From NCBI RefSeq assembly GCF_037126465.1, contig NC_088202.1, positions 81,696,160 through 81,760,159 on the forward strand: 64,000 nt of DNA, written 5' to 3'. The notes under the pieces were generated by a model, which did no database searches, was not told the DNA's origin, and worked only from the letters and a program-made list of their open reading frames with translations. Below, in pieces: positions 32,918 through 45,558 of this stretch (the stretch's first letter is position 1; each line of letters begins with the position of its first letter). Both the position numbers and the translations under genes were made by a program. Origin of the DNA: Ornithodoros turicata. Taxonomy: Eukaryota > Arthropoda > Arachnida > Ixodida > Argasidae.

Positions 32918-33990
32918 ATGGCAACTTCTTGCAATTACGGTCGTACCAACCGTACCGGCAAGGATACAGGGCCGAAATTTCTACAGGTGAGTCATTCTTT
33001 ATCAAGGAATAAATAGGCGTCCATTCTGTACATTTATTTGACAATTATGAAGTGTTTTTTTTGCCCAAAACCAGCACTGGGTGCAAGTTGTTTGATCGCT
33101 CTTCCGAGGTTCAATCGAACACACTTGCATTTTACCCGCCGGCAAATACAGTTTGAGTGCATAATATGCTGGAGAGAACATGTTACGCTACACTGATAGT
33201 GGTGCCATCAATATGTGCGAGCACCCGAGCGCTTTTCTGCATGCAATTGCTAGCACGGTACCAAGTGCACAGTCATTTCTTTGAACCACCTTCGCGTATA
33301 GGTTCAGTATTAGGTCGTAATAAGACCAAGAGGGTCACCTATTTCATGTATTGGTATTGTTTTGTGCCTTGGTTTGATTTGTGACAAAATCCTACGTAAC
33401 GGTGGTGTGGTGTGACTTGGATACCGCCTTTGTGTCTGAGCTATATTGTCAGCTTGTTGCGATAATAATAATTTGTAGCTTGTCGTGTTATTTGTAGCAG
33501 TGTGGTCTCTCAATACAGGTTTCCTCACGGGGGCTTCCCAGAGGATCGTCTGTGTCATCGAGCATCATCTGTGTCATCGTCTGATGCGATCGAGCTTCCA
33601 GATAAGTATCATGTTCCTCATTCACGGGTTCCAACTTTACGGGAAGGAACCACCCCAGTGCACGCACTGTGGTGAGCCTCTCTCAATTTTGCACACTCTC
33701 TTTACATGTTCACATCATGGAACACGTCACTTCAGAGAGTTTTATATACACCTTAGGCCCCTTCACCCAGCATTGTGTCTTAGTGATGAAGCTGTAATTC
33801 TTTTTAGAACAGCGGTTAAACGTTGAAATTTTTAAAAGATATTGGAATTGTAAACGCTGTTTTAAACTGATGTTTTAAACATTTATGCAATGCTTTGCTT
33901 TCTGTCCTTCACAGCTGCCTCGACATACGCAAGAAATGGGTGCAAAACCTGAGCAGTGCCCAAACTTCGATCACCGCAGCACCTCCAAAA
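32918..33990 (+). pseudogene. decayed THAP-domain N-terminus, two exons
   Basis: Exon 1 (32918-32986) encodes MATSCNYGRTNRTGKDTGPKF and ends in a consensus donor CAG-GTGAGT. This is the THAP start pattern (M..C..xGCxNR..K..G..F), with the second zinc Cys replaced by Arg. Exon 2 starts about 33915 after the acceptor TCCTTCACAG. With a frameshift it gives DIRKKWVQNL, the THAP RxxWV helix, then a degenerate C..H block near 33996-34010. The intron contains a LINE tail. The mutated Cys and frameshift argue for a pseudogene. It may be the 5' end of a P-like element or of a host THAP gene. Confidence 0.45.
33540..33880 (+). pseudogene. LINE reverse-transcriptase C-terminal tail
   Basis: Translation gives HGFQLYGKEPPQCTHCGEPL, then HTLFTCSHHG, LRPLHPALCLSDEAVI and, after a frameshift, TLKFLKDIGIVN. 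The CxxCG..LS..H.L..C zinc-knuckle region and the HPAL...FLKDI end are typical of the C-terminus of jockey/CR1/I-type LINEs in ticks. The 5' part is missing. It lies inside the intron of the THAP relic. Confidence 0.65.
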
Positions 33991-34019
33991 AGTAAAAGCT
34001 TATGTGTCACATGAGATTT

Positions 34020-37000
34020 TTAAAGGTATTCATAGTATATAATACCTTGTATTAACTGTTGTAGATCTAACCCATCTCTACAGTATACACCCTCAGGAAT
34101 TAAAACTAATTGTGGATCATTGTTTCAGTTACTAGGCATGCACATATATGCTATAAGAAGAAAATTATTTCTTGAGAATGTACTACTGTTGATCACACTC
34201 ATGCAGCTGTAGGTTTACCTTCGGCCTCTTGGAACTCTCTGTAGTTGCCTTAGCTGCAGGAGGAGTGTCCTCCAGCATGTCAACTACTTGCAGAAATATT
34301 GACGTATTTAAGATTATGACACAGTTTGAAGGATTTCAATTCAGGAAATTTGCAGTGGCAGGGCCTGCCAGAGTGAAACCTACTGAATATTTTATGGTGT
34401 CGAAGTGGCAGTTCCTTCAGGACAGGACTATCTTAGATGGGAGCAAAAAGCTTGAAATTAACAAAGTGTTGTTTGCATTAAGCAATTTGTAATATACTGA
34501 ACACATAGGCAGCAAAAAAATTTAAAATTCAGCATGTATGAAAATTGGGTGCAACAAATTTGCATAGTGTACCTGTACATTGTCATTCCTGAGATATATA
34601 TTGTCATTGCAGGGAAGTCACAAAACAATAAATGTATTGTTTTGTCACTTCCCTGCACATTCATTGTATCTTGAAATGCGTATATGCCAGAATAAATGTT
34701 GAACTTGAAAAATGTATATTATCTTTATTCATAGAGCATAACATCACTTATTTTCATTACAAAACCATATCGTGTTACATCTTTGTCACGCAGAATGCAC
34801 AACCAAGAAAGCCATCTTCCATTAAACATCACGTTTGACATGATTCAGTTGGTATCATTTCATAGACAGGGTACACCAGGGCTCCAGTTTCAAGCTCCCA
34901 ATCGTCATGTTGCAGTTTGGAAATCGTACATGTGTAGTGCAAGAGAGCCCTCACACATTAAAATGTAAGATGGGAGTCACTGTTAATGCAAAGTAACTCC
35001 TATGAGATAGACTGACGCTGCAGAAAAGTGTGCAAACTGCGGAAAGTGTCATAGAAGATCTTCAGAAATCGTGCCTGGTTTCACGGCAGTGCTACCACAC
35101 TCCCTTTTAGATGACGATGATAATGATTGGAGTTTCAGATGAGCAGCTGCATTTTTTGCAACGTGCTACACATAACAAGCATGACAAAGTCAGCAGTGGA
35201 TGGCAGGCCCCCGTCCCTATGCAGGTTTGTTCACGCTGCAGTTCTATTCAGTAAAAGCATGTGAGTACGCGTGAAGGACATTCAATTTCACCTGCAAATA
35301 ATCAGAGCAAGTGAAGGAAAAAAGTGCGGTACTTCAAAAGGAGATAAGTCTTGTGTCTCAAGGAGGTGTTACCACTTACTAGGTAACTTGATTAAGTTTA
35401 CATCAATACCTAGATTAACTGGCCTAAACGTGATCTAATTGCGTGAAGTAATTGTTTGGGATGCTTCGGTGTGTTCATATTTGCGAGGCATTACGTCGAA
35501 GACACCACTGTCGTTCACTAAAAGACTCTTTCTTGCTTGATATAAATCACACTAAACGCATACGCCTGTCTGAAACAACGGCTGTGATTCTACGGGGCGA
35601 TTTCTTTCTACCATGCGGGTATATCCTTTCTGGGACCGTTCTTTGTGGAACAATTTTTGTCCAGAAGGCAGCACGGGAGATTATATACATGGCTGTTGTT
35701 AATCTCACATCGTTTCTTATTGAAATATTGGCTGGGAAACGTGCTGTAGTACAATCCCCAGCGCTGCATTGCAGTGACGGTCTAGTTTCGGAATGCAAGA
35801 CATAACGTAATTAAGAATCGAACGGCAGGACACCTGTGAAACACTGTTAGGATACATCAGTATACTGGTACCTTAGAAAATTGTGTGACGACAAACAACG
35901 ATCAACGCCTGCAGCGCAATAAATACTCACAATCTCTGTTGCCTCCCATTGTTTTCTATTGGCGCACACAGCGCTTTAGGGCCTCCCAACATGGCGGCCC
36001 GAATGCGTGCCTCTCCCCCACGAGCCCCTCTCCCATGCGCGATCCAGCTTTTATACATAGAGATCAGTGGCACCGATGCTGTAGCTGTTGCACGCTTTAA
36101 CGTGCGACGTCAGCGAGACGAACAGCTCTGACTTCTTTTTCTTCTTCCTAGTAGCAAAAGAGCGTGTTGACGTTAGGAGTGCTTCTTTTCTGGGTGTGGC
36201 GCAATTTCGAAGCAGCAGTATTTGCAAACCAAGCTGAACTATATTGCTGATATTTCGTTGCTGTCATGCGGAGCGTCCAAGCGCGCCTTCTTCTTTACTT
36301 CAAGATCGGATTATTCCCTCGCCCAGTCGTGGGCCGGCTGCTTTGGTCTGCCCATGGCACGAGAACGCACGAAACGAAACACTTTTCGCGATCGGAAGCG
36401 TCCGGCGTTGAAGCAGGCGGGAGACAGAAAACGCACCGCCCGGGGCGCATGCGCAAATCATATGTTGGATTGGATTGACCTCGTCGCTCAAGGCTTGACT
36501 TGAGTAGTAGTAGTAATTAAATGATAAAACTTGATTGAGAATGGCGGCATCTTCTTTACGAGGATCATCGGAGTGCAAATATCGGGTTAACCCGAAACCT
36601 GGTAGTTACATTTGGGGTGTAGAAACGGCGAAAAATAGGGTTAAACCCGAAAGCTTCTGGTCCTAGGTATAATCGGCCACGTTTGAAAGACAAGAAGAAT
36701 GAGCTTGATGCGAAATGTCAATGAATGAGAGGTACCTGTTGCCTTTCAGAGCATTCTAAAAATGCATAAGAAGGTTCAACTGAGAGTTCATATTCCCCGG
36801 AGGTGAAAGAGCTCTCGTATAGCTGACCAAACTTCTTCGAAGGGCACCGCGGCTTACATAAATCGTTAGTCATCTCTAGATGTACTTGAAGCGGCACAAT
36901 GACACAGCAGACGCATAATCGTCCGATTTCCCTGGCCATTTGGAATGTAAATTACCCTTCTTTGAAAGAGCCAAATGTCGCCCTTATGTCTTCTATGGAA

Positions 37001-37490
37001 ATGTCCTCCATTCGAAAACCGTACCCTTTGTAATGCTTTGAGCCGGCCCACTTGGTGATTTTGTCTGCATCGGAGGAAGTTCACGGTTCTACGGAGGTAC
37101 TCCTTTTTATCATCGCTGCAGCTGCACATGACGCCGTCCTCGGGGTCGGCAGTGCCGGTCCTTGAGCTCTTTCTAGTACACCTGCGGAGCAAAGCGACTC
37201 CTCCTCTTTGCACTCTTCGCGCTTTTGCGCAAGAGAGCGCCCGTAAAGGATTCCTTTCTCGTTTTTCTTTGACGGAAGAGATGTTTTACGTGCGGCAAGC
37301 GAACGGATATCTCACGAGAGATGTACCAAAGATGTACGAAGCTGATACACCAGGCGATGCGTCACAGCGAGCAGCGGCAGGAGTGTCGTGCGGACAAACT
37401 TCGCTCTGTCGTACTTCGGCAAAACTCTCTCGTGAGCACACTCACTCTTGCCCAGTGTGGCAAATTGAGGCTGCATGATTGCGAAAAAAC
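34020..37490. other. no gene recognised
   Basis: Open stretches at 34229-34492 and 35452-35805 (plus) have no recognisable domain, and the latter is mirrored by an open minus-strand frame. CGGGTTAACCCGAA and GGGTTAAACCCGAA near 36581-36655 resemble hAT subterminal motifs. The only clear structure is the hairpin at 34608-34656. Confidence 0.4.
34608..34656. repeat. short hairpin
   Basis: Arms of 23 bases (TGCAGGGAAGTCACAAAACA and its reverse, one mismatch) surround a 3-base AATG-type loop. It could be a remnant of a small foldback element or a structured RNA; no terminal duplication is seen. Confidence 0.75.
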
Positions 37491-37499
37491 GGGGAGATC

Positions 37500-37655
37500 A
37501 GCGGGAGGTGAATGAGCTTGAATGAGGAAACGGTGAGCCCAGTAGGAAGTGAGTGAACGTGAGCGAGCAAAGTTAGTGCTGCGCAGAGAGTGAGTGAGCA
37601 TGAGTGAGGAAACAATAAGCTGAGCGGAATATGAGTGCGCATGAGTGAACAGGAG
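37500..37655. repeat. degenerate TGAGTGAGC/CATGAGTGAGG array
   Basis: Repeated TGAGTGA, GAGTGAG and ATGAGTG words run for about 150 bp on the plus strand, with TCACTC complements near 37435-37450. The layout suggests the subterminal array of a MITE, but the ends are not clear. Confidence 0.5.
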
Positions 37656-37907
37656 TCAAGTGCCGACCTCTGGACCCTGCTACGGCTGTGCCCGATTACG
37701 TCACCGATGTCATCCCCGCGCCCCGAATGCCAGATTCCATGATTCCCAGTCGCTCATTTGTGCGAGTAGTGTGGAAACTCAACGTAGGGGCACCAGGAAC
37801 ATGAATGTTTTACTGAGCACGCGAGAGCAGGAACACCAGAGGAAGGGGGAACACGGAGGAGAGGTCCGGAGGCGATTTGCACCGCGGGCGGTTAAAATTT
37901 TTTAAAT

Positions 37908-38170
37908 GCCGTGTTAGCGCCGCGAAGCAACTGTGGCGGTAAGTGCCATACAGACGCGGACAGGAGTGGGGGAGATGGGTGTTAGTGTGCGTCCTGGGCC
38001 GACTTCAAGGGGAACTGTGCCGACGTTCGTCTGGAAACTCCGCAAGAAAACTCAGGGAAAACCTCAGACAACACAGCCGGTGGTAGGATTCGAACCCACC
38101 ACCTGCTAGACTTCAGCACGACCATGGCTACCACCAATGAGTGGATGGTTTTACCCATTCGGCCATGCTG
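37908..38170 (-). mobile_element. tRNA-derived SINE (family A)
   Basis: On the minus strand the tRNA-like head holds TGGCCGAATGGGT and a consensus box B GGTTCGAATCC (reverse near 38088-38100). The body shares GTTCGTCTGG-type and CCCAGGACGCA blocks with the 2.2-kb copy and ends in the same tail, GCTTCGCGGCGCTAACAC. The head differs from the copies at 5.1 and 14.4 kb and includes an extra segment near 38110-38150. The duplication is not obvious. Confidence 0.8.
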
Positions 38171-38179
38171 CTCGTGCGC

Positions 38180-40213
38180 GTTTAAAAAACGGCGCACTTC
38201 CATCGGAAAAGATTCCTGGTGCACGAGTTTCTCGACAGGAATAACCGTTTTAAGCGAAACGATTTTGGGGTGTTCAGGAAATTTCATAGTCCCTTTAAAC
38301 TGGCATTAAATAATTCGTCGAACATTGTTCATTTATCATACTCGATGAAAGAACGCAGCTCACAATTAGCATATCTGCAATTCCTTTAGCTCCAGCGAGC
38401 GTATTTACCGAGAGATTCGAAACGCCTAATCCGCGTGACACTCTCCTGCTTTCCCTGTGTCACTCGGCTACGTCATGAGTCCCACGTATCGCAACGCTGC
38501 ATTCCAGGCATTGGAAATCAGTGATGATGTTTCGCGGGCGCCCGCGTGAAATGACACGTTGCGCCTTTTGGTATATACAGTTTGAACTTGGAAAGGCTGA
38601 TTTGGAGGTTCTATGTGAAAGGATGTTCCGAATTTACCTCACCCTTATGGAAATAATTTCCTAGTTTGTATACAGGCCTTAACCAGGACCTATCCAGCCT
38701 ATTCACTCCCAATCTAGCAGATAGAAACTTGATTAAAGCTAGATACAGGATTTATTGAGCGCACTGTATACATTTTCTAAGCAGGAATTCCGAACCACTT
38801 TGTAACCAGCCCTTATCAATTTCTGTATCAAGCACACTGTGTTTTTATACGGAAATTTCTGTCCGTTTTCTAACTAGTCTGTATTCAGCAGCAGTATTTT
38901 AATGACGTTCTGAACCCGATCATAATGTACGCATGCAAAACAGAAAACAGGAAATTTGGACAAGGAATTTTATTTCATGTTTTTAAATGTGCCATGTCAT
39001 TGACCATTCTTTCACGCGCCGTACGTTGGCAGAGATTTCAAAATCGTTTCCATCACTGCTGATGCACCACGGGTTGAGGTTGTGCACCTGCGCACCAGAA
39101 TCCCGTGTGTTGTTGGTCGTAATCCCAGAACAGTTTGTTGTGTTTCAGTAGTGCTGGGCTCAACATTTGGTGAATACCGTACCCAAGGACACAGAATTTG
39201 GACAATTTCGCGGCTATCAGTTCACCACAACCCTATTGAAACTGAACATCAGAGAATTCTGATGTTTCTTCATGAATCTTGATGTCGCGTCAACATTTCT
39301 TGATCTGACATCAAGAAACATCAGAACTTTCTCGTGTCACATCAAGATATATTCATGCTCTTAGTGCTGTCTCATGCTCATCAGGTGTCTCAGATATGCT
39401 CTGATGCACGAGGCGAACACCATGTCGCTTGATGGCACATCATAAAGATGTGATGCCCCTGACAACCTCAGCAAGTTTTAAGTAGTTTCATGGCACATTA
39501 ATCTGCCATGTACACGATCGCACACAGTAAAAAAAAATGTTACAGTTAACCTAACTTTCTTTGATCATAAAAAACAAAAGAAAAAAAACGACAAAGAAAG
39601 GGTCTGCAACACAGTGAGCGCACTTTTTTTTATTCCATCGATCGCTCACTCAATCATAGCCAACTAATAGCTTAGCCTTGGCCAATCACCATTGATGGGT
39701 AACGGCTACGTTCGTGGTGCCAATTTTCTCCGTTTTTTTTTTCTTTTTTACTCACTCATTCACGACCATCGTCTGAGGTGGAAGAAGAAGTGAATGCTGC
39801 TTACATGTCCGTCCGTCCGGGCCCCTCTGTATATGTCATGCATTTACGTGATGTTATGGTCTATATTCATATGCTGATGTGCTATACTACTCTAAATCGT
39901 GTAGCGGTTTAGTAGCCTAAAGGGGACCAAACTGCGCAAGCGAACAGACGAGTTGCAATTTTGCTTCAAACACAACATTCAGTGGTTCTTATGAAAACAG
40001 TAGCATTTCCCGAAACATCCTGGAACCGCCACAAGCTCAAGAGATAGTACGATTCCACCGTTGTCATATTCCGTCCGTCGAGCCATTGTGCGGAGACGTT
40101 GGCTCCATGCCCATTTCAACACGGGCTCGCCCGCGCGTCGTTGCTTCTTCATCATGCCACCAGCGAGCGCTGTCTGTCGTGCATGCGCGGTTTTGTTGGG
40201 TTCGCTTTGGCTG
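38180..40213. other. no gene; TGATG-rich cluster at 39.24-39.49 kb
   Basis: 39238-39490 contains many CATCAAGA, CATCAGAA and TCTTGATG words in both orientations, like the subterminal array of a MITE. A CACAGTAAAAAAAAATGTT segment at about 39523 could be one end. No coding region is supported. Confidence 0.45.
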
Positions 40214-40221
40214 CTGTAACC

Positions 40222-40847
40222 CATGGAGGTAAGAAACTAAGGAGATGCCCTAAGCGCCTCTCCCAATGCAAGCGAGCGTGCTGTGATCCGCGCATGGCAT
40301 TGTGGTTAGTTGCCCACACACGTGACCCATAAACGTCACGGCAAGACGTCATAAAACATGGCGTCCTCCATGTCCGCGGCCACGCGGCGTATCTTACCTG
40401 AATACAGAGACGAGCTGCGGCCGAATAACTTGTTTCCGCTTTCATAACATCTTAGAAGTTATCACACCCGTTGAAACACAAGATAGATCATCTCAGTGTG
40501 GAAGCAATGGATCACAAATCGCTAGAAGACGTACGTACGTCATCGTGACATTGCCTGGCTTCTCTTCTGTTTTGCTCAACTTTTGTTGTGATTTATCACG
40601 CGGCAAATGTTGAAACAACCCATAACCTTCAAAGTATTGTGCGAATGGACTCCTTGAAGGTAAGACGTTTGCTGAAGATGAGGTTTGCTAAACTTCCAAT
40701 CCTCCGAGCAGACCGCCATAACGCCGAAACATGTGGGGATCACGTGATCGGGCAACTAGATGGGCGTGGTATTGCCAGGAGCGACCGCTAGAGGGGTCCC
40801 ACGGCCCTCCGATCTTATAGCCCTCTCCTTAGTTTCTTACCTCCATG
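40222..40847. mobile_element. P-like MITE, perfect 8-bp duplication
   Basis: The 626-bp element has 24-bp perfect inverted ends starting CATGGAGGTAAGAAACTAAG and continuing GAGA. It is flanked by an exact CTGTAACC duplication (40214-40221 and 40848-40855). The end shape (CAT start, AAGGAG then GGGCTA on the right) parallels the 20.16-24.33 kb element, so both are placed in the P superfamily by inference. No transposase is encoded; open stretches at 40152-40445 and 40588-40791 have no domain. Confidence 0.85.
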
Positions 40848-40855
40848 CTGTAACC

Positions 40856-41340
40856 GCAGGGGTGACACAAACCCGCCATTGTTGTAGCTACCCTCAAGCG
40901 GGTGCTTTTGGCAAAACTGCCATCTTGTGCTGGTCGCACGTCATACAAAACGTCATTTTGAGGTCATGTGATTTTGTTTACCTGTCGTTTTGCCACTTGA
41001 CGACATATTTTCGCCGTCATAACACCAAGAGATGACCGTATTTTGCCAGCGTAAACTATGCGGTGCTTCTTCCGCAACATGGTAGCCCATTTCACCTTAG
41101 TTAAGTACATCGCATCGGCTCGGTAAGTCTTAACGCGCGGTCGTCATCACATCTTTGGAAGTTGGCAACGATATGAGGCTTTATGTGTAAAACTGCGCGT
41201 TTTATTGCGAGATTATCGGATGAAAATAATTCCCGTGATCGAAAAACATCCAAAACGTCGTCCAGAAACAACAACTGCATTCTTTACAAACGGTTTGGCC
41301 GCCGATCACGGGCGCCGCCATCTTTAGAATGTGTGCCTTA
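40856..41340. other. no gene recognised
   Basis: Spacer; no supported feature. Confidence 0.4.
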
Positions 41341-41345
41341 GAATC

Positions 41346-41391
41346 CTTACCTTAGAATAGAATAGAATAGAATCCTTGCCTTAGAATCACG
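41346..41391. repeat. short AGAAT/CCTTAGAAT tandem repeat
   Basis: CCTTAGAAT and AGAAT units repeat over about 45 bp. Confidence 0.7.
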
Positions 41392-41667
41392 TGTGCCTTG
41401 ACGTTTGCTGTGACGTGCGACCAGGACCTGTCCAGGATGCATTGCGTTCGCCCAGCACGCTTTTGTCTACGGAGCAATACATTGGATGCCACCCCTGTGG
41501 CTGTAACGGACGTTTCTCGTCGCCGCATCTAGTTCGCATAATTTCGAGCGTTCCACTAAGTCTGCAGCGTATTAGAGGCTTTTTATTGTTGTTCTCACTT
41601 GATGTTGTCGTTCTAGCGACCCGCCTGACATGGCAACCGTCCGTAAGTGGAAGCGTTTCTTATGGGC

Positions 41668-42552
41668 TAGGGTTCCGCGTTTTCGATGTTTATTGATTTT
41701 CGCGAAGTCGGAGTTTTTCGATGTTTGTCCTTGCGTGTACTTGGTTTACCCGACAGTTATCGGCGAATAGCAATTACAATGTACTTTCAGTGCTGTGCGC
41801 GTCTAACGCAGTGTTAACAACAACTAATTCAAATAGTCAGTTTCTTAAGTACCAGTTCCATAAGAGCTGCAAGAAATGACCGGAAGTCGTTTCCTCACCT
41901 TGTTCGATCGTTACGAGGATTCTTCAGATTCACGTAGCACCATGCTTGCATGTGCTCCGATATGCGTGCCGCACCTCTTCCACAGCCCACATTAGCTGTC
42001 ACGCGACAATACCTGCATACGACATCTTCCTTGCCTGAGAGTTCAAAATCTTGATTTTCGCAAACGTAGTTCGAGGCCCTCTTCCTTTTTCTTCCCATCT
42101 CGGGCGCCGCGGAAAGACCGGACCGCCGTACGTGGAAAGTGGAGGTGTATGTACTGTCGTAACCTCTCCACTAACCAGCTAAGGCCGGTGACCGAGATTC
42201 CACTTGACGTCACGTCCCTAAACGGTTCATAAGCGCGGTGGGGCACCTACAATGGCAGAAGAATGAGATTCCGACCAGCGCACCCGGTCCGGGACAAAAG
42301 GATTCACCCTGGAACACTCAATGTAGTCGCAGGTCATCCAACCATAGCAAATCCCAAGAAAAGAATAGTAATAAAGGAAAGTCTGCTTGGCATGTTGTAA
42401 TCTTAAGCTGCATGTGCAGCAATTTATTTGTCATGGTTCCTGGAATGTCCCTCTGTATTCGGTGTTTTTCGATTAAAACTGAATGAGGGAACATTTACCC
42501 GGCGTATGTTTTTCGATGTTTTTCGAGTAAAACCGAAAACGCTGAACCCATA
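41668..42552 (-). mobile_element. hAT element retaining its BED-finger first exon
   Basis: The ends are TAGGGTTCCGCGTTTTCG (left) and TATGGGTTCAGCGTTTTCGG (right, minus strand), inverted repeats consistent with hAT rule YARNG, except for one base on the right. Subterminal TTTTTCGATG/CGAAAAAC words lie at 41675-41725 and 42455-42535. Inside is a minus-strand BED-type exon with a good donor. No 8-bp duplication is visible. The element looks like an internal-deletion derivative that kept the promoter side and exon 1 of a transposase. Confidence 0.6.
41895..42098 (-). CDS. BED-type zinc-finger exon of a hAT-like transposase
   Basis: The exon starts MGRKRKRASNYVCENQDFEL and continues VVCRYCRVTANVGCGRGAAR, then HMQAWCYV. 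The CxxC ... HxxxxC spacing resembles the BED/CGGBP1-type N-terminal zinc finger of hAT transposases. The frame ends in a consensus donor, ACAAG-GTGAGG, at about 41900, so the apparent stop just after it lies in intron. The open upstream frame (42100-42246) is probably 5' leader. Later exons are absent from the element. It could make only a truncated DNA-binding protein, if anything. Confidence 0.5.
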   Translation of the reverse strand: MGRKRKRASNYVCENQDFELSGKEDVVCRYCRVTANVGCGRGAARISEHMQAWCYVNLKNPRNDRTR

Positions 42553-42559
42553 GCCGCCA

Positions 42560-44731
42560 GCAGACCAGTCAGTCTTGTTTGAAATGTCAGAGTGAAGACG
42601 CAGATCTGAAGTCAAATCGCTTTTCACCTTCAGGATTTTTGTCGTTCCAGGTGTGCAATTAATATAACTGTGAAGTAATAAGTTCGACTGCGCCAGGCAT
42701 TCTCATTGTCCGTTTTAGTCTGTTTGCAAGCGATCTGGACAACGACAGGGGGATAGAACGCCAGATGAAACCGTTAGCGACTGTAGGCTTTGAGCAGACG
42801 GTATGTCATATGTCTCTACACTACTCTACATGGGTGTCCTGCCATCGTGTTTTCCGGAACGATATTTCTTGCAGGTTGAGCGTGTATGACGCAGCGGCCT
42901 CCAGCAAGAGATACGCAAGCCTCGTGTACAATGTGGTGGAGACTCTTGCTGGTCATGATAAGGTTTACAAGTGCTTTTGCGGAAGAAAGACAAGTTGGAC
43001 CGGATGAGGACCTAGGTGTGTTCTTTTTCGTTGTTCTTCACCGTTCGAATATTACTAATTTTGTGTCCCCATGAACTCAACGCTCAGTTGTGTTGATGAT
43101 AAATGGATATGCTTTGAAAGGTACGTACTCGTGAGGGGTAAATAAAGGGATTTATTGCTACTATCTACTGTTGCTGCTATCTACTGAAATCACCATGGTC
43201 ATTTCAAGCTGTCCGCTAACTGTCCGATTTCACTAACTGTACTTCACTTAAACTGTACGATTCAGCACAGGAGAAAGACTGCCGTGCACGGCAGTTTTCC
43301 TCCTGTATATAATTTATATTGAATTTATGCATACAATATGTATACATTTTACATCATACAGCCAGTTTAGAAGTTGGGGCTAACGTGTATATAGTTTCTA
43401 AACAATATGATTTTGAGTTCGTATACATTTTGGTTACCTAATTTGTAACCACTCCCGCGCTCATTTCTTGGAAGAACCCATATAAAAACTAGATAGGAGC
43501 TGTCTACATGGTTTATCTACCTTTAACCTCCCCAACCCAGGATTTTGTATAGTGTTCGTATACAATCTGGAAAACTTTTTTCATAAGGGCAGTTCCCATA
43601 CTGTAATATATTATTGTGTAAGGGATCCTGTATCGTGACTGGTTGATGGAACACAACGCAAAAATGGCGTGCGGCTATTGTAAGCAGGACATCGCCTGAG
43701 ATGAGTACGAAAACATGCTTTTAGATCGCTGTTTAGCGCTGTTTTAGTACCTACATTTTCTGGAAAACTTTCACCTGTGGCAACGTAGCTTAACTTAGCA
43801 CAACTTAGGCAACTTAGCACAAGAAAAAGTGCCTCCCGTATAACTCTATAGCGCTTCTTTAAAAACTGAGCGTTGTTTCTCTTTTTGTGCTTTTCTGTTA
43901 ATGTCGTAAAGTTTTCCGCTTTCCTTTCCCACTCCTTCAACATTCGTGACAACCCTCTTCCGGCTTGTGGGTTTTTAACAGTACCTAATGGTCAGTTATA
44001 AACATGCAGAAACTGTAAGGTATGTCCTTCCGGAAGAACATACTTACAGAGGAAGAGGGAGCGCAACCTAGGACAAATACGAAGTGGACGAGACTAGCGC
44101 AAGTCCTATACAGACTCATCTTCCCCTGGAAAACAATGAATCAACTAGCCCAACAAAGTGTGATATAGCTCAAAACACACACACACATAAATGGGATGAT
44201 AATGTGGTGGATCATTCACCGCTTAGCTTGCAGCTTATCACATGGTGGCCTGAGACACATAATATCTGTGTAATGCATTGAGTAGTGTTTTTAGCAATCA
44301 AATATTGTCTGCGGATTGCAACACTGGCGCAACTCAATGCACTATATTTTGAGAAGTTTTGAGGGCTTTCATTCTTTGAGATTTTGGGAGAGTTTTGCGA
44401 CACAAAATGCGAATCGTCGAACAAGCACGGTTGGGTGCATCCAGCAAAAGAACCTAGTCAGGCATCCGTGCAAATGAGCTGGCATTGATGCTTTGCTGAC
44501 AGCAGTAACAGAAAAGCGGCTTTCACTTTCTGATCACGCCAACCATGCCGGATACAAAAACGGAAGTCGAAAGCACACAGCGCGAATAGAGAGACTAGAT
44601 ACTGGAATAGAGGGCGAAGATTTCCCAGCAAGTCACAACAATTTCAAGTAAACCGCTCAAGGACTGTCATCATTATTAAAAGAAAGTGCAACAGTAATCA
44701 ATGGCTTCCTTCAAATGCATCAGGTAACAAA
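42560..44731. other. no gene recognised
   Basis: Open stretches at 42765-43007 (plus) and 43611-43952 (minus) have no domain I can name. AACTTAG repeats occur near 43790-43820. 43250-43600 is AT-rich with scattered TATAC words. Confidence 0.45.
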
Positions 44732-44913
44732 TGCGGCCTATCTGCTCCTGCAACATACGACGACGATGACGTGCCTTGGCTGCTGCGCGCCATTGCGCCA
44801 GCCAGCCAGTTCTATACCGGCACCGTCCCAGCGTGAGGCCAGGAACACCTGCCCGCTGGGATATTCCATTATCACCGGTCAGGACTCATGTAGGAGAACA
44901 CCATCTCCTCTAC
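44732..44913 (+). repeat. 5' LTR of TRIM-like element
   Basis: It starts near TGCGGCCTATCTGCTCCTGC and ends CACCATCTCCTCTAC, directly followed by the primer-binding-like site. Confidence 0.6.
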
Positions 44914-45558
44914 GTTTGGTGACCCGAACGAGCAACAACGCAACCTGATGTCGTCGAGACCATTTCGCCGCCCTCGCATTCTCTTTCCGTTCCATCGTCT
45001 GCGAAGATCACCTCGTCAGCCATCACCACCGGTACACAGAGCCCTGGCAGCATCCCTCCAACTGCTGAACCAAGTGAGTCACCCCGCCACTTCTCTCCAC
45101 TGAGGCTTCACACCGCGACGTCCACCGTTCTCTGGCGTTCTTCTCCTGCCGGTCGTGATATTAGAGCCTCGAGCTCGACTACCGGTCCCGGTAGTCTCAG
45201 CAGCCGACGCCACGACGTCATGAGCCAGCGTCTCGGCAGTTGGGCCTGGCGAACACCGCCACCACACAGCCCCAGCGAACACCGCAACACATCAACAAAC
45301 ATTGTGCACATCGCCACCTGCACCCCTCCCTTGAGCTGGCGAACACCGCCACTCTCCTCACAACTCCTCACTGCACCCTTGCGCACCGTCCAACCTCATT
45401 CTTCCTCCCTCATCCCCGTGAAGACCGTCAGCGGCAACCGCAACGGACATCGTACGCCCAGCGTCCCTCGATCTGCACAGACATCAACACCCACGCTCTT
45501 GCACAGCTCCGACCCTCTTGCACAGATGCCTCTGTGTCCAGGCAGGGGAGTACCTGTG

